Shown here: one piece after another, positions 46,196 through 57,084 of the stretch
How positions within the stretch are numbered: position 1 is the first letter of the stretch
How the letters are laid out: every line of letters begins with the position of its first letter
NCBI GenBank assembly: GCA_037042915.1
Contig: CM073193.1
Coordinates: forward strand, 6,758,001-6,822,000
Length of the DNA stretch: 64,000 nucleotides
Direction of reading: 5' to 3'
Source of the DNA: Auricularia sp. M13
Taxonomy: Eukaryota; Basidiomycota; Agaricomycetes; Auriculariales; Auriculariaceae
Notes under the pieces: generated by a model
What the model saw: the letters and a program-made list of their open reading frames with translations, nothing else
What the model was told of the DNA's origin: nothing
Databases searched by the model: none
Made by a program: the position numbers and the translations under genes

Positions 46196-46795
46196 AGTTC
46201 TCGCCGCGTAGGGAAGTTCGGAAGTGCACACTGCGATGGAATGTACAAATATCAATGTCGAATGTGGGGTACCATCAATGCATAGGCTAACCCTGGGCTT
46301 CTCAGACAATTCTCCAATTGCAAGCTCGGAGCCGTGAATGCAACATATCGGAATGTCAACACACCGGCTGACTGAGGCAGCGGTCGTCGTTACAACTTGA
46401 GCTCAGTCATACTGACCGCGCTCCCGGGCATGTACAGGCCGTTTATTTGATTTGACAGGGAGCAGCGTAGCTGCTAGGCGCCATAGTAGTACTAGTTGTT
46501 TGTAGTCGTTTGCTGTCCTGGGAAATCGCTCCCCTCGATCAAATGGCGCAATTGACCTCAGCGACGATTCTCGCTGCAGGCACCAGCGCAGTTACTGTAA
46601 CGTTTCGCAAAAGTTTGCACCGAGCAGCAAATCGATCGATTGAACGGATTTGCAAGCGGATTGTCAACCACGTAATCACTCTTATGCGATACATCTAATA
46701 TGAGGCTAATACACCCGCGACAGCATATATAGGCGCAACAGTGATAGAGCAACGTCCAACCGTAGCCCCACCATCAGCCACAGCAACAGCAAAAA
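46196..46795. other. Intergenic, GST promoter region
   Basis: It includes a partial third TTTATTTGAT...GGGAGCAG block near 46440. The sequence before the GST ATG has an A/C-rich leader (46760-46795). No gene is supported. Confidence 0.3.
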
Positions 46796-47815
46796 ATGGC
46801 CATCCTCATTTACGGCACCAAAATGTCCACCTGCACGCGCCGCGTCGCCGCGGTGTGCAAGGAGCTCAACATCCCTACGAAATCAAGGAGGTACGCATTC
46901 ACGATGCAGCGATGTGCGACATATTCTCACTGCGTATGCAGATCGGCTTTGACGTGCTCAAGTCCAAGGACTTTATGGAGACGAAGCAGCCATTCGGGCA
47001 GATGCCTGTGCTGGAGGACGACGGGTTCACCCTCTATGGTGCGTCCGAACCACCGATCCGTTCGTTGCAAGTCTCAGCATCATCCGTGAATCAGAGAGCC
47101 GTGCCATTGCGCGCTACCTGACACTCAAGTACGGCAAGGGCAGCAGCCTCCTCCCACCGACGAGCGACCTCAAGGCGACCGCAGCCTTCGAGATCGCGGC
47201 GAGCATCGAGCAGGCGGACTTCGACCCCTTCGCGAGCGGCATCGTCTTCGAGAAGATCTTCAAGTCGTGCGTTCTGCCGTCGCCCCACAGCGGGTACACT
47301 CTGACTGGGAAGCTCGGTGCAGGTACCGCGGCCTTTCTACGGACGAGAAGCGCGTCGCAGAGCTCACCGCGTCTCTCGAGACCAAGCTGGAGGGTACGCA
47401 TAGAAGTTCTCCGCAGCAAGCGGCTGCTGACGATCGGCCGGGGCAAACAGGGTACGAGCGCATCCTGTCGAAGAGCAAGTACCTCGCGGGTGATGTGAGT
47501 CCTATAACCCGTTAAGGCAACCAGCGGCAGGGGCGAAGCATTGAACATCCAACAGAACGTCACGCTCGCGGACTTGTTCCACCTGCCCTATGCCTGTGTG
47601 TAGCGTGTGCGATGTCCCTGCTGCTCGGCTGACTTGGCGGTGCAGGGATGCTCGAGAACGCGTGCAAGTCGGACCTCCTCCAGAAGCGGCCCAACGTCGC
47701 CCGGTATGTGATCCAATATCCCGCTCAAGGTTGATCAGACTAAAACATTCCGCACAGCTGGTGGAAAGATATTTCGAGCCGCCCGGCATGGCAGGCTGTC
47801 AAAGATGGCGCCTGA
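46796..47815 (+). CDS. Glutathione S-transferase
   Basis: There are about seven exons. The thioredoxin-fold half reads MAILIYGTKMSTCTRRVAAV, CKELNIPYEIKE, IGFDVLKSKDFMETKQPFGQ and MPVLEDDGFTLYE/SRAIARYL. It carries the cis-Pro (QMPVL) and the glutathione-binding ESRAIARYL motif. The helical half reads LLPPTSDLKATAAFEIAASI, EQADFDPFASGIVFEKIFK, YRGLSTDEKRVAELTASLET, YERILSKSKYLAGD, NVTLADLFHLPYG and WWKDISSRPAWQAVKDGA, stop 47813-47815. All splice junctions restore frame. The N-terminal 'TKMSTCTRR' places Ser/Cys where the catalytic Ser/Tyr of phi-like fungal GSTs sits. It should conjugate glutathione to electrophiles in the cytosol; the substrate is unknown. Confidence 0.88.
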
Positions 47816-48389
47816 AGAATGGTGCCATCTGCCATGGATCGATTGTACCACCATAAGAATTGCTGTACATACCGATGCTGCCGTTAGATAGCGAAACGCA
47901 AACACGCTGAGTCGAAAATGCGAGAGGATGCTATGCTTGGCTACGCTGCAGAAGGCGAGGGGCTAGTGTGATTGGTCAGCGCCACCAGGTAAGGCGCCTC
48001 TGTTGACAAGATGCTCGGTATTGATGACTAGAAGGAGCGGTAGTTGCTGAACATGGTCGTCGGACAAGCGCAAGTCGCGATGCGGGAATTGCCGAGGAGG
48101 CTGCACGTGACTGAGCGGAGTATGGTCCACGTCGTATCACTATCACCGTGAGGCTCTTGTGCGTTTAAGAAGAGAGAGAGCGCGAAGTGCTACTTAATGT
48201 ACTGGTCACTCATTGACATTGGCTTCTATGCCACTGTTCTTGTACACGTTCAGGCAAATCCACCAGGAGTTTCCCAGCGAACCCTAAGGGCCCTGCTGTG
48301 ATGTATTAACCTCGAGGGCTGAGGAAGCAACGTGGGTTAAGAACTAAGCATGTTGTGCGGCTGATATATAATTCATGGAACAGTTTCCC
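47816..48389. other. Intergenic, no supported gene
   Basis: No coding signal was found. A TATATAA motif near 48363 precedes the decayed gene that follows. Confidence 0.3.
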
Positions 48390-49000
48390 CCCCGAAGCCG
48401 CAAGACATCGTTGTCAAATCGGTGTCGAGGATGATGACGTGCATGGTACATATCGCCGTACCTCCTATGTTCTGCGCTTTCGCTGCTCACAGTCCACGGC
48501 CGCGACCAGTGATGTATTTCCCACCGAACGCATGGCAAGTCAACAACGTCCCGGCCTCAGGCTACCATGGCTCCTCCTATCACTGGACGTACTCCCCGAA
48601 CGCCACTGCAACATTCTCCTTTACGGGTGGGACACATTCAGTGGATCCCATGCTGTCGTTCTAAACTCATACTTTACTTCCGCGGCAGGTTCCTACGTCG
48701 CCTCTTATTCAGACTTCAACACAGACCATGGCAGCTTCAACATCTCGATCGACGACAACATCGCATTCGAGCTAAGCTCGTACAGCCCGAATCTCGTCGA
48801 GAAGTCTGCGTATAGCAGCGACGCACAGGATCAACAACACGACGCTTGCGAGCACCCCGAACGCGATTCCCAATGACGTGACGGGGTCCAGCGTGGGACT
48901 CGCATCGGACCATGCCAACTCAGCAGTCGTCGCCATAGTCGCACTTGCTGTGGGCGACGTCGATGTACTTTTGGATATCTCAAATGGACGGTACCTGTGG
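48390..49000 (+). pseudogene. Probable relic of a secreted beta-sandwich membrane protein
   Basis: Pieces in three plus-strand frames follow the order of an agaricomycete family with a Gal-binding-like ectodomain. They are YFPPNAWQVNNV and YHWTYSPNATATFSFTG, then LYGWDTFSGSHAVVL, then SYVASYSDFNTDHGSFNISI with DDNIAFELSSYS. A third frame gives RINNTTLASTPNAIPND and ends near VALAVGDVDVLLDIS. There is no clean signal peptide, and frame changes lack matching introns. It could be a divergent live gene with unseen introns. Confidence 0.4.
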
Positions 49001-49414
49001 GAGAGACGTCAGTTGTTACTTTGCGCCCTGAGGTAGGTCGGCACGCACACGAAATAGTCCACTCCCATCGCTTTGTTGGCCTCATTGTTCCTGACCGTCA
49101 GCGTGTGGGGCCCATACGAAAGCTCGGCACTACAGCATCAACGGAGTCGAAGACATAGCGAGGGAAATGAAGCGGATTCCAAGGGCGGGTATAACCAGGC
49201 GCGAAGGAGTCAGTGGGAGGGAGCCCAGCTAGCGACCAGAGCACGTTGTTGAGAACTTAGCGGCAATTCGAGTTGACTACACTCGGAGATTTCGTGTACG
49301 GCATCGATGGAGAGCATTGCATTCTGGCCGAGCAGTGAAAATAGGAAGGAATCACGGGATCGCAGAAAACAGAGTCGCAGCAGAGTGGGGATTTCTGATG
49401 AAAGCAAGCGCGAC
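49001..49414. other. Intergenic, no supported gene
   Basis: No motif-bearing frame is seen. The right part is probably the 3' UTR of the Aim19-like gene. Confidence 0.3.
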
Positions 49415-50020
49415 TTAGAATTTTACATCGTAGGCGTCATCATCGTCAAAGCGCCGGAAGCGAAAGTATTCGCTACCGTAGATAGCAGCAACAGAACAAG
49501 TTGCAGCCGTTAGCAAGACTGAAGGGCCACTGCGAGGCGCTCTGAGTGATGTGCGCATGTTGTAGAACAAGTAGATGAGAGCGCAGCCTGGACCGAGAAC
49601 GTCAAGGGCAAGCACTGCTTTGCGAGCGATAGAACGCGCCTGTTGTGGTGCCAGAGCCGTTTCTGATGTCTCCTGTGGACAAGATGTAGCCTGAGCCCGC
49701 GAATATCCAAGTGAAACCTAGGCGCCAGAAGATATTTGGCATGTGCGGGAAGCGCTTAGCAGGCAAAACGGCGGTGAATGCGACTAGATATCATAAGAGA
49801 AGTGCGTGATGGTAGGATTATAATCGCACATAAAGATGCGAGCGCCCAAGACGGGCGCCTGGACGGGTATGAGAGTCGAGGAAAAAAATTGACTGCACCG
49901 TCAGGGGACGCACGGCGAGTGTGAGAGCGGATAAATGGCGTTGCTGAGCGCACGCTCCCATTTGCTCTCGGGCTCCTTTGGCGGGGGCGGTATGTAGACT
50001 GTGTATGTTTCTGCGGCCAT
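49415..50020 (-). CDS. Aim19-like small mitochondrial-type membrane protein
   Basis: The minus-strand start at 50020 gives MAAETYTVYIPPPPKEPESK and WERALSNAIYPLSHSP. After an intron comes APVLGARIFM, and later exons give RLGFTWIFAGSGYILSTGD and IRNGSGTTT. The last exon reads ARSIARKAVLALDVLG, PGCALIYLFYNMRTSLRAP and SVLLTAATCSVAAIYGSEYF, ending DDDAYDVKF (stop 49415). Small size, several short helices and the GDxxNGxGTTTAWSxxYL-type motif resemble fungal Aim19 (altered inheritance of mitochondria 19). Some splice sites near 49700-49800 are uncertain, so the similarity is suggestive only. Its ATG is 70 bp from the divergent gene at 50091. Confidence 0.5.
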
Positions 50021-50090
50021 GCTGGAAGGGAGCAAAGAGATGAGGCTTACCGGAGATATCCGAGAATCGCGCTTCTTTCTCTGACGTCCC

Positions 50091-51246
50091 ATGTCTTCGG
50101 ACGTGTTTCGCTGCTCACCGTGGGTTGCATACGAGCCGCCCCCGGACGACGGCGCTGATGGCGGAGACGGCGACGGTCCGCCTAGCCCGCAGGACCCACC
50201 GCCGGAGCCTGGGCGAGCATTCACCAAGTTCAGAGTCAAGCTGCGTGCTCAGGACGCCGTGGCGGGCGACGGCGCGGCACAAGCGCCCGGCGTCGCTGCT
50301 GCTCCTGGTGCTGGCGGTGGCGAGGCACTCGACGGCCAGCCTGCGGCAGGTGCCGTGCCACCCGAACAATCGACCTCCGCGGAGCAGCTTGCCATGATGA
50401 ATACGTTCGAGCTTGGGCCCAACAAGGATTGGAAAGCAGCGACGATTAAGCCGCCCAGGAAGAAACCCAGCAAACGCGGTGCTGCTGCTGGCGGTGCGTC
50501 CGCAGGCCGCGGCGGCATACGGAAGGCGGCAACCATAAAGTGAGTACCAGCCGGGCCACCTTCACATTGTTTTTCACCCGTCTGCACCCAGAAATGCGCA
50601 GCGCGCAGTTGCAGAAGGCGAAGACCTTCCCGATGATGGTATAACTCCCCGGCTACTCTTGCGCTCAATATGCTTACGCCGGGCTCAGCATCTTTTGCGT
50701 CTTCACCCATTCAGGGTCCTCGCGAAATCTCCATAGAGCCAGAAGCGTCTGACTCAGGTTGCCTCACCGTCCCGGCAACATTACACGCCCCAACCGCAAC
50801 CTGTCATCCTCGATGACCCGGGACCTGCGCCTGTATACCCTGCGCCTGGACGGGCGCTCGCCGTTGCCCAGCCCATAAAACCAACCACTGCCGCCCCCAA
50901 AGACGTCCAGATCGACCGCACAACAGCACCTGTGCGTCGGTGGCGCATTGCGCGCCGCGAAATACGCGGGATCGCCGGTGGGCGATGGTTCGCACAGACG
51001 TGGGTCGGCGGCAAGGATAGCGAGTGGGCGAGCGCCAACGCCGCCGCACAGCTGCTCAGCATGGCTGCCGGGCCGAGTGCGTATGCGGCCACGACCAGCA
51101 AGCCTGGCAAGCATACCACCAAGCTCGCCGGAAGCTCGTTACCGACACCCGTGTTGCTGCCCGACGCCTCGTCGAGCCCGGTGCGTGGTGGTGATCGCGC
51201 CCGGGATGAGGTCGAGAGTGAGGACGTGACGATGATTGAGTTGTGA
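50091..51246 (+). CDS. Ies4-like (INO80 complex) nuclear protein, tentative
   Basis: The start at 50091 gives MSSDVFRCSPWVAYEPPPDD, an Ala/Gly/Pro-rich N-terminus with FTKFRVKLRAQDAV, then MNTFELGPNKDWKAATIKPP. A basic linker (RKKPSKRGAAAG; GRGGIRKAATIK) is followed by an intron, NAQRAVAEGEDLPDD, a second intron and a Pro-rich stretch. A compact motif RRWRIARREIRGIAGGRWFA then QTWVGG precedes the tail ending VESEDVTMIEL (stop 51244-51246). The arrangement (LGPN..., AT-hook-like basic linker, final K/RW...SFTG/GIAGxxWxxxxW) resembles fungal Ies4 subunits of the INO80 remodeller. This is by-eye similarity without a profile search; 'hypothetical nuclear protein' is the safe call. Confidence 0.5.
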
Positions 51247-51727
51247 TTCCCATCTACGGTGTATTAGTAACTCTGATTTCTTAGTGTTATTTCTTGCATT
51301 ATTAACTGTACGCAGCGCATTATAGTCACCACACAGCTCCAGGTGTAGCCACAGCATAATATCTGCATCAACAATCATTACAGTGTTCATATCCGCTTTC
51401 CAGTGAGGACTGTCATATAATTAAGACGCGGGTGTCTTAAGATAGAAGCGGACTGTCATCTACATACATTCAATTCACGGCTAGGTCTCTGCAAAAATCT
51501 TCAGCAATGTAGTCCCAGTGTTGCTGTAGCGTGATGTGCTCCGTAGTCCGCGATGCACCGAGTAATAATAGTTTCTCATTGGCACCCATGCTATCATACT
51601 TGAACAGCTAAGTGAGCTGCTTTCACCTGCTATCACAGCTTTGAACTTGGCGGCTGGCAGCGAGAGCTGGCTCAGATTACTGAACCGGTACATTGACTTA
51701 GTCGTCGCGCTCATCGTCCGCCTCATT
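51247..51727. other. 3' region, AT-rich
   Basis: AT-rich 3' UTR-like sequence follows the Ies4-like gene. No gene is supported. Confidence 0.3.
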
Positions 51728-53334
51728 TCAGCCTTCGCGACCGTACTGGCCGTAGCCTAAGGGTCCTCGGACATCTCTTCGGACGAGTGCAAACGATTGT
51801 TCGACAACTGAACAGCACAACGAATCCGGGAAACCAACGAGATCAGTACAAGACAGAGCCGGGGCGTTGAGAGCATCTGGACTCACCCAAAGAGTGCTCA
51901 ATACTTGATCCATCGACGGGCGAAGATCAGGGTCATACTACTTCAGCATTCGAGACATATTTTCCATCTAGTGTCGGTGAGCCCTAAAGCTGTGGCATCT
52001 GAGCCCGGATTGTCTCTGCCGAACATAATGAGGTGCCCGTATCTCCCTCCGGATGAGCTTCGGTTATTATTGATGAGTACCAACACAAGTTCTGCCCTCG
52101 ATCTGAACGGACCTGTTCCTGAGCTCTCGTCATTTCTTGGCCGACAAGCCTGGAGCTTGTGAGAACCTTGAGAGCGACGCGTCCCCTTGCTGGTGCGAGA
52201 TAAGAATGGCCTTCGTACACCGTAGCAGTACTCCCGCGCGCCAAGGGTTTAGGCGAGGTGATGCTGACGTCGAAAGGTTTCTCTTCAGGGATAGACGTCG
52301 CCGAAATCATCACCCCCTCGCGAATGGTCACGATTTCCTGATTTTGGTCCTGCAGATGGCGAGAAAGGAACACAGGCATTGAAGCGCAGAGGACAGTGAT
52401 GAAGGGATTGCGCCGAGAAACAAGCAGTGCACGCGAAGGACGTTGCTTCAGGCCTCATGGGAACCGTGCCTCTGCCGGGATATCTGCAACCTGCAACACG
52501 AGCCTGTGCATACCCAGAGTGGACATTGGCCAAGCACTTCGTTCCTTGAAACAACCTCGAGGTGTACCGTGGTCGGCAGAAATGCCGCGTTCGCTGTGCG
52601 CGAAGAGTTGGACTCGAATTGATGAAGGAGGTGTGGGGAAATTTCAGCAGTACTGCAAGTATCATGCACGTCGAGAATTCCGGTAGATGTGCGGCGAAGA
52701 GAACGCGTCGCAGTCCATGCACTCTATGTTCGGCGCAGACGCGGGTGAAGATCAGGAAGGAGTGGACGGCGGCGGAGGCGGACGTCTTCGGGGCGGGTCT
52801 ACATGCACAGGCAACAGCGTTCCGTGCGCAAGTTAAGGACGCAGTGCGGCAGGTAAACCCCAGTGGAAACCGCAAGGGGCCGGAAGGGGCGGAAATGGGC
52901 CAACCTCCACTTCGATGTGAAACCGAAGGGCTTGTGAAACGGAGCAGAACGATCCCTGCACTCCGGATAAAACGGCTCAGTTTCTGATCATCCCCTCGAG
53001 TTTCGAAATGCCCAAAGTAATAGTTTTCATTCAGAGTGTCATTTTGAACAGCATTAGCCTCGAGATCACAGCTTTGAAAGCAAGCCAGAACGTTCTGAAT
53101 CCCATCACGGTCTGCCGTTCTCAAACGCGTCCAGACTTTTCGTGCTCCGTTCGACGTCTCGGACTCTCCCTCAAATTTTCTCTCCAAGTCCGGGAAACCC
53201 GCTGTCGACGCCCTGCCCGCCGCGAGCGACGAGCGCTCAATTGCTTGATTCACTACGGGAGGTGGTCTTTTCCATTGCTCTGGACGCCCTGTACTGATTA
53301 TGCTTTGCAGGTCGCGGATTGTCGAGGCCGACAT
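51728..53334 (-). pseudogene. Protein kinase pseudogene with most of the catalytic core missing
   Basis: On the minus strand an N-terminal part (MSASTIRDLQSIISTGRPEQ to QSCDLEANAVQNDTLNENYY, 53334 to about 52990) is followed by low-similarity repeat sequence. Next is a kinase N-lobe piece (FDVSITSPKPLARGSTATVY; GRVALKVLTSSRLVGQE, about 52290-52130). Soon after comes a kinase C-lobe end (YDPDLRPSMDQVLSTLW, about 51945-51890). Everything between VAxK and the final helix, including HRD and DFG, is absent. The order matches one kinase gene that suffered an internal deletion and an insertion near 52400-52980. Confidence 0.6.
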
Positions 53335-53399
53335 AAGTCATCGTGGACGGCAGCGCCGGATGAGCCGGTGTGTACTTGCACAATCATCTCTAACGCTGT

Positions 53400-53640
53400 T
53401 CTCTCTGTCGCGGAGTATCTGAGCCGCGCCTGGCCGACAAGCCTGGGTGAGAACAAGTTCGCGTTGCTGGTGCGAGATGAGAATGACGGCGATCCTTCAG
53501 TCTATTCGTCTCAGCTGTTGGGGAAACGACTAGACGTTTCTCTTGAGCTGGAGTCAAACGTTGTAGCTAGCATGGTCACGACTGATTTTAGTTCTCCGGC
53601 CCATTGTAGAGGACAGTGATGGGTGTAGAAATGGTCTCGC
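53400..53640 (-). pseudogene. Second decayed kinase N-lobe copy
   Basis: The nucleotide sequence shares ordered blocks with 52130-52400: CTGGCCGACAAGCCTGG-like, GCTGGTGCGAGAT, ATGGTCACGA and GAGGACAGTGATG. The frame is heavily damaged. It indicates a tandem duplication of the kinase gene that later decayed. Confidence 0.5.
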
Positions 53641-54218
53641 GGGCTCAGGCCTCGTCCCGTTTACAATATTAATTTTTTCATCAATGACCCACTTTTTCCT
53701 AAGAAGCCTTTGAGCCAACCAATACAGCAAGCCGAGCTGGAGTTGGCGAATTGACAATTTCGGAGTTTGGGAAATTTTCAGCAGTACTGCAAGTTCCATT
53801 CTGGCCCCTTCCGGCCCCTCCTCCATTCTCACTTTATGGGGCCGGACGGGGCGAAAAGATCACCAACGTTGGCTGACGAGCGTTGGCGGTCTACATGCAC
53901 AGGCCAGCGTTCCGGCCCCTTGCGGTTTCCACTGGGGGTAAACAGTCGTCCACAGTTGCAAGGATACGTCCTTTGAGCTCGGCGGGACTCTGCCCAAGCC
54001 CTGATTCCTTTGTTTCGGGGGTACAAATAAGCATCCGTTGCCACACGGCACATTGCGCAGCTTGTCTTTGCCCTCGTCAGATCACTATACACGCAGAGTG
54101 AGTAGTCCGTTATCCTTGCTAGCCATGATCCCCGTGCCCAGCGTACGGCGTACCTAATGACCCATATTTTCTTTGTCCCCAATCTTCCCTTTCTTTCAAT
54201 ACTCTGCTGACCGCGCAG
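53641..54218. other. Repeat-bearing intergenic region
   Basis: A segment at 53764-53945 shares blocks with 52630-52885: TTTTCAGCAGTACTGCAAGT-like, GTCTACATGCACAGGC, and TTGCGGTTTCCACTGGGG. The last block is inverted relative to its partner at 52858. Nothing else is supported. Confidence 0.4.
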
Positions 54219-55080
54219 CAGAATGTCCGGCAAGAACTACACCGTGAGCTTAGCGGCACCAACAGCATTCTTTGATCCAAAGCTCACCACACATGCTGAT
54301 GTGGACATGAAGGGCAACCATTACCATCCAAAAGTCCACACATGTGGACCCAATCACTACTCCAACAAGTCAGTCTCGATAATCTCTGAAAACTCCCTGG
54401 ATGCTGATATCTACTGTTCAGCGACGGCAGCTACTACTACAAGAATGCTATCACGACAAGCAAAACATCATGGAGAGTAAACTTTCAGAAATAATGGGCT
54501 CAGCATCTATATATGCTTTAATTTTAAAAATCTCCAATGCTCATTCATGCAGAACATTAAACAATCAGGGAAGTCATTGCTAGCAGTCTCCATCCTAAAC
54601 TGGGTGACTTATCGGCAACATCCGGAAAGACCTGATGTTTCATCCAAAAAAACTCCACATCTGGCATCCCAAGATTGGCCATTTTGGTACTCCACACATG
54701 GGCAGCTTCCTGGATGAAGGCTCAGATGGCATAAGCTGGGTCTTCCATCCAAGCAGAATGTCCGGCAAGAACTCAGAGATGAGCAAAGCAGGGAACAGCC
54801 AGGTATGTCCTGATACTGCTGGCTCACCCTGCATCTGAATATGCTGATGTGGACATGATGGAAGACACTACAGCACTAGCTGGATGGACACCTTTTCCCT
54901 TGGAGGGTGGGCGCAGGATGGCATTCGTCTTGGATGGAAGCTTTCTCACTTGATGGATGGGCGCTTACTCCAACAAGTCAGTCCTTCGCGATAACTCCGA
55001 GCGTGTTCTCCTTGGATGCTGATATTTGGGATTCAGCGATGGAAGGCTCTCACAAGAACAGGATGTTCTCAGCAAGGAGG
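54219..55080 (+). repeat. Divergent tandem duplication of a small gene-like unit (MSGKN...)
   Basis: GCAGAATGTCCGGCAAGAAC occurs at 54219 and at about 54754. ATGCTGATGTGGACATGA-like sequence recurs at about 54294 and 54841, and CTTACTCCAACAAGTCAGTC-like at about 54357 and 54964. GGATGCTGATAT and a following CAGCGA(C/T)GG recur at about 54399 and 55014. Copy 1 starts MSGKNYT and after a possible acceptor at 54421 reads DGSYYYKNA. Copy 2 starts MSGKNSEM and reads DGRLSQEQD. The spacing suggests a small intron-containing gene duplicated in tandem, with copy 2 at least decayed. Confidence 0.45.
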
Positions 55081-55510
55081 ACAACAGTGGCACCGGCTTT
55101 TTCAAACCTCGCCGGGCGGCCAGACCTCGACGTCCACGAGCGGCAAGAAGTGATCGAATTTGGTCCGTGATCATCTCAGATTTCTTTGTACTCAATGCTC
55201 ACACTTACATGACGCTGGGCAGTGCCCTCGCAGCCATGCAACGCCGTTGACGGAGAAGTGCGCCGTATTGTACTACCATCTACCGAACCTAAGAATTCTA
55301 CCGTTTGCGCCCCGTCCATATCGTGTCTGAGCATTCTGAATAAGTATTGTCTTTGTCTTGTGTGACAACTCCGCGGCGATAAATCCTGGCGGTGGCGCGG
55401 GCCGGACAAGATGACGGAGTCGGACCGCGAGCCGTGCTCAACCAGCAGCTGACTCTTATGCGCGCCGTTTTCTTGAGCCAGAACGACCGTGTGCAGAGCC
55501 CACGCCCGCG
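55081..55510. other. Intergenic, aldolase promoter region
   Basis: No gene is supported. The region directly precedes the DapA-family gene. Confidence 0.3.
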
Positions 55511-56800
55511 ATGAGTGCCAACGGACAGTCCCCCGCGCGCCGAGCACTGAAGCCTGGCATATATGCGCCCATCCCGACGTTCTTTCACCCAGGCTCCGAG
55601 GACATTGGTGCGCGCACAGACCGTTCCCCATCGCATTGCAGTAGCAGCAGCAACAGTGCTGACGGGCAACGCGCTGGCTGCAGATGTCGAGACACTGGCC
55701 AAGCACGTCGTCCACATCGCGCAGGCGGGCGTCGGTATCCTCATCGCCGGCAGCATGGGCGAGGCACACCACCTGACGAACGACGAGCGCGCCACGCTCA
55801 TCAAGGCGACGCGCGCCGCGCTCGACGGCGCCGGGTTGCCTGAGGTGCCCATCATCGCTGGCACCGGCCTGGCGGGCACGCGCGTCACGATCGAACTTAC
55901 GCGCGAGGCCGCAGCTGCCGGCGCGGACGCGGCCATCGTCATCAGCTCTGGCTACTTTGTCGGCTCGCTCGCTGGCAACAAGAAGGCGCAGAAGCAGCTC
56001 TTCACGGACGTCGCGGATGCCAGCCCGATCCCAATCATCATATACAACTGTGCGTCCAAGTCCCATCGATTAGTAGCATCTGCTAGCCCCAGTGGCGCCT
56101 CTTCCCCGGTTGCCAGCGCACACGTGGCCCAACATGAACTGAACCGCTCGCAGTCCCCGGCGCCACTGGCGGGCTCGACATCGAGTCGGATGTCATCTCG
56201 GAGCTGGCGAAGCATCCCAACATCTGCGGCGTCAAGCTCACGTGCGGCAACGTCGGCAAGCTGACGCGCATCGCCGCCGCCGTCTCCAAGCAGGGCTTCG
56301 CCGAGGCGTACCCGCGCAAGGCTTCGCTTCTCCCGGGCGAAACCCCATTCCTCGTGCTTGGCGGCTACGCGGACTTCCTCGTCCCCAGCGCCGCCGCGCG
56401 CGCCCATGGCGCCATTACCGGCCTGGCCAACCTTGCGCCAGTAAGTCTGCTCTAAGGCATGCGCGCAGTTGCGTTGCTGACGGGCATCTAGAACGCCATC
56501 GTGCGCACATACGAGCTCGCGACAAAGGCGCTCGAGGATCCCGTCAAGGGCGCCACGCTGCTCCACGAGGCGCAGGATTTGCAGGGCGTCATCGCGAACG
56601 CAGACCGCACCATCGCGCTCACCGGCGTGCCGGGAACCAAGTTCCTCATACAGAAGATATTCGGCTACGGTGGCGCGCCGCGTCGCCCGGTCCTGCCGAT
56701 GGAGCCCAAGGACGAGGACGCGCTGTGGAACCACCCCGACGTCGTCGCGCTCGTCCAGCTTGAGGCTGACATCGCGCAGAAGCAGCCGCAGGGGATATAG
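55511..56800 (+). CDS. DapA/dihydrodipicolinate synthase-family aldolase
   Basis: There are four exons. The start at 55511 gives MSANGQSPARRALKPGIYAP and IPTFFHPGSEDI, spliced (about 55608-55683) to DVETLAKHVVHIAQAGVGIL. It continues IAGSMGEAHHLTNDERATLI, VPIIAGTGLAGTRVTIELTR, AADAAIVISSGYFVG-type sequence and SPIPIIIYN with the family Tyr. An intron near 56048-56155 leads to GGLDIESDVISELAKHPNIC and GVKLTCGNVGKLTRIAAAVS, with the Schiff-base Lys in GVKLTCGN. Then come LGGYADFLVPSAAARAHGAI and, after a third intron, IVRTYELATKALEDPVKGAT to the C-terminus QKQPQGI (stop 56798-56800). Fungal members often act as 4-hydroxy-2-oxoglutarate or 2-keto-3-deoxy sugar acid aldolases rather than in lysine synthesis. 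The gene is intact and key residues are present. Confidence 0.88.
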
Positions 56801-57084
56801 AAGCCGCCCGCGCAACGCGAACATCTTTGAATGACTTATTTACTTCACAGGATTGTTATTCTGTCGTGCTACGGTGCGGCCAATGCTGTATCCCCCCGGA
56901 TCGGCGTAGAGGCAAGTGCCAGATCGCTGCATGTACGGTAACAATTTGCCCTCACTGCGATATCAATTTCACGAACTTGCACGACACATACATTCACGTC
57001 GTGGGCGACTAGATCTCTACTTTGGAGATGGGATTACAAGAATTGTCCTACGACCAGCAGATGTACTATTCTGCTATTCTGCAT

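Noticed and set aside
52285-53334. A single 349-residue intact minus-strand gene
   Set aside because: Only the first part reads like protein; the rest runs through repeat blocks shared with 53.8 kb and then into an out-of-order kinase piece, so it is treated as a pseudogene.
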